Shown here piece after piece: positions 1 to 5,209 of a stretch of DNA of 5,820 bases. The notes under the pieces were generated by a model. That model searched no databases, had not been told where the DNA came from, and saw only the letters and a list, made by a program, of their open reading frames with translations. Where the stretch lies: the NCBI GenBank assembly GCA_900769205.1, contig CAAGFS010000104.1:1-5820 (forward strand), in the 5' to 3' direction. This DNA comes from Clostridia bacterium (GTDB lineage Bacteria > Bacillota > Clostridia > Christensenellales > CAG-917). Numbering within the stretch: the stretch's first letter is position 1; each line of letters starts with the position of its first letter. A program made the translations under genes and the position numbers.

Positions 1-14
1 CGCTCTTCCGATCT
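1..14 (+). other. Illumina sequencing-adapter remnant (non-genomic)
   Basis: The first 14 bases, CGCTCTTCCGATCT, are identical to the 3' end of the Illumina TruSeq/universal read-1 adapter. The C before GCTCTTCCGATCT fits the read-1 side rather than the read-2 side, which has T there. Independent support comes from the protein: in the uvrB frame these bases encode L-F-R-S, while UvrB family members have E-Y-F just before the V-S-Y-Y-D-Y-Y segment that begins at base 15. The homology breaks exactly at the adapter boundary. These bases should be trimmed and not treated as organism sequence. Confidence 0.95.
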
Positions 15-1709
15 GTTTCTTATTACGACTATTATCAGCCCGAAGCTTACATTCCCCGCACGGACACCTACATCGAAAAGGATTTGCAGGTCAACGAGGA
101 GATCGATAAATTGCGCAACTCCGCCACCGCTTCCCTTTGCGAGAGAGAAGACACGATAGTCGTTGCAAGCGTGTCCTGCATATACGGACTCGGCGCGCCC
201 ACGGACTATTTTGAAAACGCAATCTCTTTGCGCGAAGGCGACGAGATAGACCGCGACGAACTTGCCCGACGGCTCGTTGACGTGCAGTACAAAAGAGCGG
301 ACGTGGACTTTGTGCGTTCAACTTTCAGAATGCGCGGAGATACGGTGGACATATTCCCGTCCACTTCGTCCGAAGTTGCGGTGCGAGTCGAGATGTTCGG
401 CGACACGATTGAGCGTATATGCGAGATCGACGGCGTGACGGGCAAGGTGCTCAACGAGCTGAAACACACGCTTATCTTCCCCGCAACGCAGTACGTCGTG
501 AGCGGAAACAAGGAAGAAATACTCAAACGCATTCTCAAAGACAAAGCGGACAGAGTGAAATATTTTGAAGAACGCGGAAAACTCATAGAAGCGCAACGCA
601 TCGACGAGCGAGTCAACTACGACGTGGAGATGATACGCGAAGTGGGCTATTGCAGCGGAATCGAAAACTATTCGCGCTATTTTGACGGCAGACAGCCGGG
701 GCAGGCTCCGTACACCCTTCTCGACTTTTTCGGCAAAGACTTTATCACTTTCATCGACGAAAGCCACATGACCATTCCGCAGATACGCGCAATGTACAAC
801 GGCGACAGGGCGAGAAAGGACAATCTCGTGGAATACGGCTTCCGCTTGCCGAGCGCATACGACAACCGTCCCTTGCGTTTTGAGGAGTTTGACGCGCGCA
901 TACGCCAGATCGTGTGTATGTCGGCAACGCCCGCGCAGTACGAGCTTGACAGAGCGGACCTCGTCGCAGAGCAGATCATACGCCCGACGGGACTTCTGGA
1001 TCCCGAAATCGAGATAAAAGGCATAGACGGACAAATCGACGACCTTATCGGAGAGATAAACAAAGTCGTCAAAAACAAGGGCAGAGTGCTCGTGACCACG
1101 CTCACGAAAAAGATGGCGGAAAATCTCACCGACTACCTCAAAGAAGTGGGCATAAAAGTGCGCTATATGCACTCGGACATCGACACGCTTGAAAGAATGG
1201 ACATCGTGCGCGGACTCAGAGAAGGCGACTTCGACGTGCTTGTGGGCATCAATCTTTTGCGCGAAGGGCTCGACCTTCCCGAAGTGCAACTGGTTGCCAT
1301 ACTCGACGCGGACAAGGAAGGCTTTTTGCGCAGCGAGAGCGCGCTCATTCAGACGATAGGTCGCGCCGCAAGAAACGACAAGGGCAGAGTTGTGATGTAC
1401 GCGGACACGATGACGCAGTCTATGCAAAGAGCCTATGACGAAACAATGCGCCGTCGCAAGATACAAGACGAATATAACAAGGCGCACGGCATAGTCCCGA
1501 AGACGGTTGTCAGCTCAATCAAAAACTCGCTTGAAATCACCAAAAAGGAAGTTAAAAAGGACAATTTGAGCGTTAAAGATATGATAAAGGAACTTGAACG
1601 CTTGAAAGGACTTATGACGGTGGCGGCGGAAAGGCTTGATTTCGAAAAGGCAATCGCGCTTCGCGACGAGATGAACGAACTTAAAAAACAAATCAAAAAA
1701 CTGAGTTGA
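15..1709 (+). CDS. uvrB: UvrABC system protein B (excinuclease subunit B), 5'-truncated
   Basis: UvrB is the damage-verifying, helicase-like ATPase of cytoplasmic nucleotide excision repair. It receives the lesion from UvrA, inserts a beta-hairpin between the DNA strands and recruits UvrC. The open frame runs from base 15 to the TGA at 1707-1709 (564 residues). A TTG at 84 is internal, because conserved sequence continues upstream of it. Residues 3-12 are the tyrosine-rich beta-hairpin YYDYYQPEAY, which aligns near residue 92 of E. coli UvrB, so about 89 N-terminal residues including Walker A are missing. Restoring them gives about 653 residues, normal for the family. Also visible are motif II DESH (756-767), MSATP (918-932), GINLLREGLDLP (near 1245), QTIGRAARN (1350-1376), and a C-terminal UVR domain in the last ~40 residues (LDFEKAIALRDEM) that contacts UvrC. 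No frameshift or missing motif is seen in the part present. uvrA follows 90 bases downstream on the same strand. The promoter lies outside the window, so SOS control cannot be judged. Confidence 0.97.
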   Translation, partial: VSYYDYYQPEAYIPRTDTYIEKDLQVNEEIDKLRNSATASLCEREDTIVVASVSCIYGLGAPTDYFENAISLREGDEIDRDELARRLVDVQYKRADVDFVRSTFRMRGDTVDIFPSTSSEVAVRVEMFGDTIERICEIDGVTGKVLNELKHTLIFPATQYVVSGNKEEILKRILKDKADRVKYFEERGKLIEAQRIDERVNYDVEMIREVGYCSGIENYSRYFDGRQPGQAPYTLLDFFGKDFITFIDESHMTIPQIRAMYNGDRARKDNLVEYGFRLPSAYDNRPLRFEEFDARIRQIVCMSATPAQYELDRADLVAEQIIRPTGLLDPEIEIKGIDGQIDDLIGEINKVVKNKGRVLVTTLTKKMAENLTDYLKEVGIKVRYMHSDIDTLERMDIVRGLREGDFDVLVGINLLREGLDLPEVQLVAILDADKEGFLRSESALIQTIGRAARNDKGRVVMYADTMTQSMQRAYDETMRRRKIQDEYNKAHGIVPKTVVSSIKNSLEITKKEVKKDNLSVKDMIKELERLKGLMTVAAERLDFEKAIALRDEMNELKKQIKKLS

Positions 1710-1721
1710 AACACGCCGTTT

Positions 1722-1744
1722 TGCAAATCATACTTATGCAAATC
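1722..1744 (+). repeat. Pair of TGCAAATC direct repeats in the uvrB-uvrA gap
   Basis: TGCAAATC occurs at 1722-1729 and again at 1737-1744, a period of 15 bases. The 90-base gap (1710-1799) otherwise shows no convincing promoter, terminator or LexA-type operator, so uvrB and uvrA are probably co-transcribed. The repeat may be chance. I do not recognise it as a known regulatory element. Confidence 0.3.
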
Positions 1745-1799
1745 CTCGCGGGCAAAAGCGCGGGAAGAAATGCGGACGGACAGAAAAAGACGGAAGATT

Positions 1800-4619
1800 A
1801 TGGACAAGATATTTATAAAAGGCGCAAGAGAGAACAATCTCAAAAACATCGACGTGGAGATACCGCGCGACAAACTCGTGGTTTTCACGGGGCTTTCGGG
1901 AAGCGGAAAATCATCCCTTGCTTTCGACACCGTTTTTGCGGAAGGGCAAAGGAGATACGTGGAGAGTTTGTCGAGTTATGCGCGTATGTTTCTCGGGCAG
2001 ATGCAAAAGCCCGACGTCGATTATATAGAAGGGCTTTCTCCCGCCGTTTCAATAGACCAGAAAACCACGTCGCACAACCCGCGTTCGACGGTGGGCACGG
2101 TGACCGAAATATACGACTATATGCGACTTTTGTTTGCAAGAGTGGGCACTCCGCATTGTCCGAAGTGCGGGCGTGAGATAGAGCGTCAGACGGTTGACCA
2201 GATTTGCGACAGAATTATGGAGCACAGCGGTGCGAAATTGCAACTGCTCGCTCCCGTCGTGCGTGGAAGAAAGGGCGAATACCGCAAAGAACTCGAACAA
2301 TTGAAACGCGCCGGCTACGTGCGAGTGCGCGTGGACGGAGTCAATTATACGCTTGACGAAGAAATAACTCTTGACAAAAACGTCAAGCACACCATCAGCG
2401 TAGTCATCGACCGTATAGTCGTCAAGGACGGCGCGCAAAGGCGCATATCCGACGCAATCGAAAACGCGATAAAACTTGCCGAAGGGCTCGTCGTTGCCGA
2501 TTTCGACGGGGAAGAAGTGCTTTATTCCACAAAATACGCCTGCCCCGATTGCGAGCTTTCTTTTGAAGAACTGACTCCGAGGCTCTTTTCTTTCAACAAT
2601 CCCTACGGCGCCTGCCCCGAATGCGGAGGGCTTGGTTTTCGCAACGAGATAGACGTCAACCTTCTCGTCAACGACTGGAACAAGTCTTTGAAAGAAGGCG
2701 CGATAAAGGTGAGTGGCTGGGACGCAGGGCATATTGCGCAGGCTCAATTCCGCGCGCTTGCAAAAGCCTACGGATTTTCCGTCGATACGCCCATAAAAGA
2801 TCTGCCGAAAAACGTGCTTGATATAATCTTCTACGGCAATGACGGCGACCGCATACCGATGGAATACAATTCTCGCTCGTTCAGCGGTTTTTACCACACG
2901 AGCTATGAAGGCGTGGCGAAAAACCTTATGCGCAGATACAACGAAACGGACAGCGAGATGGTCAAAAACGAGATAGGCAAATATATGAAGGAAGTGCCTT
3001 GCTCAAAATGCGGCGGAAAACGCCTGAAACCCGAAGCGCTTGCCGTCACTCTCAACGGCAAAAACATATTTGAACTTTCCGAGATGTCGGTTGCAAAACT
3101 CAAAGAGTTTATGGGCGCGCTTACGCTTACGGACACGCAACGCATAATCGCGGACAGAATCGTCAAAGAGATATGCGCGCGCCTTGATTTTCTCATCAAC
3201 GTGGGGCTCGACTATCTCACGCTTTCGCGCTCGGCGGCAACGCTCAGCGGCGGTGAATCGCAACGTATTCGCCTTGCAACGCAGATAGGAAGCGGACTGA
3301 CGGGAGTTTTGTATATTCTCGACGAGCCGAGCATCGGTTTGCACCAAAAGGACAATCAACGGCTTTTGAAATCTCTCAAAGACTTGCGCGATCTCGGAAA
3401 TACGCTCATCGTCGTCGAACACGACGAAGAAACCATTCGTAACGCCGACTACATCGTGGATATAGGCGTCGGCGCGGGCATACACGGCGGGAAAGTGGTC
3501 GCTTGCGGTACGGTTGACGATATAATCGCAAGCAAGGATAGCATAACGGGTAAATATCTGAGCGGAGAGCTTTCAATCCCCGTGCCTATGGCAAGGCGCA
3601 AGGGCAACGGAAACTTTATAACCGTCAAAGGCGCAAAACAAAACAATCTCAAAAACATCGACGTGAGCATTCCGCTCGGCGCTTTCACCTGCGTGACGGG
3701 CGTGTCGGGAAGCGGAAAATCTTCCTTTGTCAACGAAGTGCTTTATCCCGCGCTTTCAAACGCGCTTATGCGCGCGCGCAACGTGCAAGGCAACTACGAT
3801 AGCATAGACGGCATCGAAAACGTTGACAAGGTTATATGCATAGACCAAAGCCCGATAGGGCGCACACCGCGTTCAAATCCCGCGACGTACACGGGAGTTT
3901 TCGGCGATATAAGGGAGCTTTTTGCGTCGTTGCCCGATTCGAAATCGCGCGGATACACGGCAGGCAGATTTTCCTTCAACGTCAACGGCGGAAGATGCGA
4001 GCATTGCGGCGGTGACGGCATAATCAAAATCGAAATGCACTTTTTGCCCGACGTTTACGTGCCGTGCGAAGTGTGCAAGGGCGCAAGATACAATCGTGAA
4101 ACGCTCGAGGTGCGCTACAAGGGCAAAAACATCAGCGAAGTGCTCGATATGACCATCGAAGAAGCCACCGAGTTCTTTGCAAATATCCCGAAAATCAAAA
4201 ACAAAATCAAGACGCTCAACGACGTGGGACTGGGCTACGTCAAGTTGGGACAATCGTCCACCACTTTGAGCGGGGGAGAAGCGCAGCGCGTCAAACTCGC
4301 GACCGAACTTTCCCGTCGTTCAACGGGCAAGACCGTCTATATTCTCGACGAGCCGACCACGGGACTTCACACGCACGACGTTGCAAAGCTCATCTCGATT
4401 CTTGACAGACTCGTCGAGCAGGGCAACACAGTCGTGGTCATAGAGCACAATCTCGACGTCATCAAAGTTGCCGACTACATCGTGGATCTCGGTCCGGACG
4501 GCGGCGACAGGGGCGGAAGGATAGTTGCAGAAGGCACGCCCGAGCAGGTTGCGCAAGTCAAAGAAAGTTATACGGGACAATTTCTTAAAGACATTCTGCC
4601 CCAGGTAGATGCGGAATAA
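1800..4619 (+). CDS. uvrA: UvrABC system protein A (excinuclease subunit A)
   Basis: UvrA is the dimeric ABC-type ATPase that scans DNA for lesions and loads UvrB. The ATG at 1800 gives 939 residues, close to the 940 of E. coli UvrA. It places the conserved KGARENNLKNIDV at residues 7-19, where the family begins. An in-frame ATG at 1770 would add ten unconserved residues, and neither start has a strong ribosome site (GGAAGA at 1792-1797; GGGAAGAA just before 1770). First half: Walker A GLSGSGKS 31-38, signature LSGGES 482-487, Walker B YILDEP with Asp508. Second half: Walker A GVSGSGKS 634-641, signature LSGGEA 823-828, Walker B Asp850. CxxC pairs sit at C120/C123, C248/C251 with C272/C275 (CX2CX20CX2C), C401/C404, and C733/C736 with C756/C759 (CX2CX19CX2C). 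The last is the C-terminal zinc finger known in the family to be needed for damage recognition. The gene looks intact. It follows uvrB, and a hairpin terminator lies about 65 bases past its TAA stop. Confidence 0.98.
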   Translation: MDKIFIKGARENNLKNIDVEIPRDKLVVFTGLSGSGKSSLAFDTVFAEGQRRYVESLSSYARMFLGQMQKPDVDYIEGLSPAVSIDQKTTSHNPRSTVGTVTEIYDYMRLLFARVGTPHCPKCGREIERQTVDQICDRIMEHSGAKLQLLAPVVRGRKGEYRKELEQLKRAGYVRVRVDGVNYTLDEEITLDKNVKHTISVVIDRIVVKDGAQRRISDAIENAIKLAEGLVVADFDGEEVLYSTKYACPDCELSFEELTPRLFSFNNPYGACPECGGLGFRNEIDVNLLVNDWNKSLKEGAIKVSGWDAGHIAQAQFRALAKAYGFSVDTPIKDLPKNVLDIIFYGNDGDRIPMEYNSRSFSGFYHTSYEGVAKNLMRRYNETDSEMVKNEIGKYMKEVPCSKCGGKRLKPEALAVTLNGKNIFELSEMSVAKLKEFMGALTLTDTQRIIADRIVKEICARLDFLINVGLDYLTLSRSAATLSGGESQRIRLATQIGSGLTGVLYILDEPSIGLHQKDNQRLLKSLKDLRDLGNTLIVVEHDEETIRNADYIVDIGVGAGIHGGKVVACGTVDDIIASKDSITGKYLSGELSIPVPMARRKGNGNFITVKGAKQNNLKNIDVSIPLGAFTCVTGVSGSGKSSFVNEVLYPALSNALMRARNVQGNYDSIDGIENVDKVICIDQSPIGRTPRSNPATYTGVFGDIRELFASLPDSKSRGYTAGRFSFNVNGGRCEHCGGDGIIKIEMHFLPDVYVPCEVCKGARYNRETLEVRYKGKNISEVLDMTIEEATEFFANIPKIKNKIKTLNDVGLGYVKLGQSSTTLSGGEAQRVKLATELSRRSTGKTVYILDEPTTGLHTHDVAKLISILDRLVEQGNTVVVIEHNLDVIKVADYIVDLGPDGGDRGGRIVAEGTPEQVAQVKESYTGQFLKDILPQVDAE

Positions 4620-4683
4620 CCGTTTTTTGCTTTCTCGGCAAAAGCGGAACACAAAAACGATAAGTTGAAAAGACAAAAAAACG

Positions 4684-4710
4684 AAAACGCGGACTTACGC
4701 CCGCGTTTTT
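4684..4710 (+). terminator. Intrinsic terminator of the uvrB-uvrA unit (possibly bidirectional)
   Basis: The arms AAAACGCGG (4684-4692) and CCGCGTTTT (4701-4709) are perfect reverse complements around the 8-base loop ACTTACGC. The right arm runs into TTTTT (4706-4710), giving a GC-core stem with a U-tract on the + strand. It begins 65 bases after the uvrA stop. A run of A just upstream (4675-4681) would supply a second U-tract on the opposite strand, so the element could also act as a back-up terminator for the regulator gene transcribed toward it. Confidence 0.8.
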
Positions 4711-4713
4711 CCA

Positions 4714-4737
4714 TAAAAAAACGGAGCGTCGCTCCGT
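4714..4737 (-). terminator. Intrinsic terminator of the XRE regulator gene
   Basis: Read on the minus strand, ACGGAGC (4737-4731) pairs with GCTCCGT (4727-4721) around a 3-base loop and is followed directly by a run of seven T (4720-4714). It starts 38 bases past the regulator's stop codon. It stands back to back with the uvrA terminator, which is usual for convergent genes. A further small perfect palindrome, GCCTTTTGAAAGGC (4743-4756), lies between the stop codon and this hairpin and may extend the structured 3' end. Confidence 0.8.
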
Positions 4738-4775
4738 GTGTAGCCTTTTGAAAGGCAAAAGTGCGTTTTGAAAAA

Positions 4776-4988
4776 TCAATAGTTGCGTCTGCCGATGAGA
4801 TAGTCCACGGAAACGCCGAAAAAGATGCTGAGCTCAATCAAAGTGTCGTAGTCGGGTTGATTTCTGCCGACTTCCCAGCCCGATATGGTGGATTTTGACA
4901 CCTTGAGATGCTCCGCCAAATCTTGTTGGAGCATATTTTTCTCTTGCCTGAGAGATTTCAATCTTTCGGGGAAACAACTGTGCAACAT
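4776..4988 (-). CDS. Small XRE-family (Cro/C1-type) helix-turn-helix transcriptional regulator
   Basis: This 70-residue protein is almost entirely one HTH_3 (Cro/C1) DNA-binding domain. Helix 1 is near residues 7-17 (PERLKSLRQEK). Helix 2 is near 20-28 (LQQDLAEHL) and the recognition helix near 31-40 (SKSTISGWEV), followed by the family hallmark GRNQPDYDTL and the closing helices ending VSVDYLIGR (59-67). There is no sensor, dimerisation or membrane segment, so any signal must come through a partner or through the protein's own level. The ATG at 4986-4988 is supported by AAAGGAAG six bases upstream on the minus strand and by an N-terminus of typical XRE length. The gene is convergent with uvrA and divergent from tcdA. 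Its promoter region overlaps inverted repeats that could be autoregulatory operators (inference). Related small regulators occur as chromosomal, phage-derived or toxin-antitoxin factors. No toxin-like or phage gene is visible nearby, so the target is unknown. Confidence 0.9.
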   Translation of the reverse strand: MLHSCFPERLKSLRQEKNMLQQDLAEHLKVSKSTISGWEVGRNQPDYDTLIELSIFFGVSVDYLIGRRNY

Positions 4989-4994
4989 ATCTTT

Positions 4995-5002
4995 CTTCCT
5001 TT
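4995..5002 (-). promoter_or_regulatory. Ribosome binding site of the XRE regulator
   Basis: On the minus strand the sequence AAAGGAAG ends six bases before the ATG at 4988-4986. It is the purine-rich site that decides this start. No other in-frame start with comparable spacing is present upstream. Confidence 0.7.
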
Positions 5003-5010
5003 CGATTTAT

Positions 5011-5040
5011 ATAATAATACACTTATCGTGTTGATGTCAA
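5011..5040 (-). promoter_or_regulatory. Sigma-A-type promoter of the XRE regulator
   Basis: On the minus strand a consensus -35 TTGACA (5040-5035) is followed after 18 bases by TATTAT (5016-5011), five of six matches to the -10 consensus. An overlapping TATTAT at 5019-5014 would give a 15-base spacer. Initiation would fall near 5004, leaving a very short leader that is nearly all ribosome binding site. The -35 hexamer lies inside a TTGA-TG-TCAA palindrome (5031-5040), a natural place for a repressor to block RNA polymerase. Confidence 0.7.
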
Positions 5041-5117
5041 ACGTTGTTTGCGCTTTTGGACAATATATTTTGTCAAAAGCACTATCGCGACGACGGTTTG
5101 ATTGCGATTTGACAAAT
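5031..5117. promoter_or_regulatory. Candidate operator array: three TTTGACA motifs in the divergent intergenic region
   Basis: TTTGACA occurs on the minus strand at 5041-5035 and 5077-5071 and on the plus strand at 5108-5114, with centres 36 and 37 bases apart. Two copies sit in near-perfect odd palindromes, TTTTGTCAAAA (5068-5078) and ATTTGACAAAT (5107-5117). The third is part of TTGATGTCAA (5031-5040). Cro/C1-type regulators typically bind such short palindromes and often repress their own gene, so binding by the adjacent regulator is a reasonable inference. The first copy also serves as a -35 hexamer, so some similarity may reflect promoter consensus alone. Confidence 0.4.
5052..5080. repeat. 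Long imperfect inverted repeat between the regulator and tcdA
   Basis: GCTTTTGGACAA (5052-5063) is the reverse complement of TTGTCAAAAGC (5070-5080) apart from one extra G, with six A/T-rich bases between. It is the longest palindrome in the intergenic region and lies upstream of both promoters, not between a gene and its terminator. That position favours a protein-binding site over a transcript hairpin, though neither role can be shown from sequence alone. Confidence 0.5.
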
Positions 5118-5143
5118 ACGCTTGCAAGGGTGGCTTTTCAAGG

Positions 5144-5172
5144 TTGATTTATCCGCGATTGTGTAGTAAAAT
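5144..5172 (+). promoter_or_regulatory. Sigma-A-type promoter of tcdA
   Basis: TTGATT (5144-5149) is a four-of-six match to the -35 consensus. It is followed after 17 bases by TAAAAT (5167-5172), five of six matches to the -10 consensus. Initiation is expected near 5179, about 31 bases before the chosen ATG of tcdA. The -10 hexamer overlaps an upstream in-frame ATG at 5171, which argues against that ATG as the translation start. Confidence 0.6.
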
Positions 5173-5196
5173 GAGCGTTGAAAAGAAAAATCGTAC

Positions 5197-5200
5197 AAGG
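5197..5200 (+). promoter_or_regulatory. Ribosome binding site of tcdA
   Basis: AAGG, within ACAAGGCG, lies nine bases before the ATG at 5210. No comparable purine-rich site precedes the ATG at 5171. GGAAG (5212-5216) precedes the ATG at 5219 by only two bases, too close to be a good site. Confidence 0.5.
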
Positions 5201-5209
5201 CGAAAATAT

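Noticed and set aside
318..1487. Long open frame on the minus strand inside uvrB
   Set aside because: It is antisense to a strongly conserved coding region, has no recognisable domain or start signals, and its composition is the mirror of uvrB codon use.
1710..1799. A LexA (SOS) operator for uvrA
   Set aside because: I looked for the Gram-positive CGAAC...GTTCG-type palindrome in the gap and found none. The uvrB promoter, where such a box would be expected, is off the contig.
1706..2176. Forward open frame overlapping the uvrB stop and the start of uvrA
   Set aside because: It begins at a TTG inside the uvrB end and runs out of frame through the Walker A region of uvrA; the protein is arginine-rich nonsense.
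2049..2897. Long open frame on the minus strand inside uvrA
   Set aside because: It lies antisense to conserved uvrA and reads as a low-complexity shadow with no family features. Shorter antisense frames elsewhere in uvrB and uvrA were rejected for the same reason.
4618..4640. Possible hairpin just after the uvrA stop (CCGTTTTTTGC with GCAAAAGCGG)
   Set aside because: Pairing needs a bulge and a wobble and has a weak A/T centre with no following U-tract. The hairpin at 4684-4710 is a far better terminator.
5109..5114. Consensus TTGACA on the plus strand as the -35 of tcdA
   Set aside because: No acceptable -10 hexamer follows at 15-19 bases. The TTGATT/TAAAAT pair downstream fits better, so this copy is treated as part of the operator-like array.
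4908..5147. Forward open frame across the regulator start and intergenic region
   Set aside because: It is antisense to the HTH gene, lacks a ribosome binding site, and spans the predicted promoter and palindromes.
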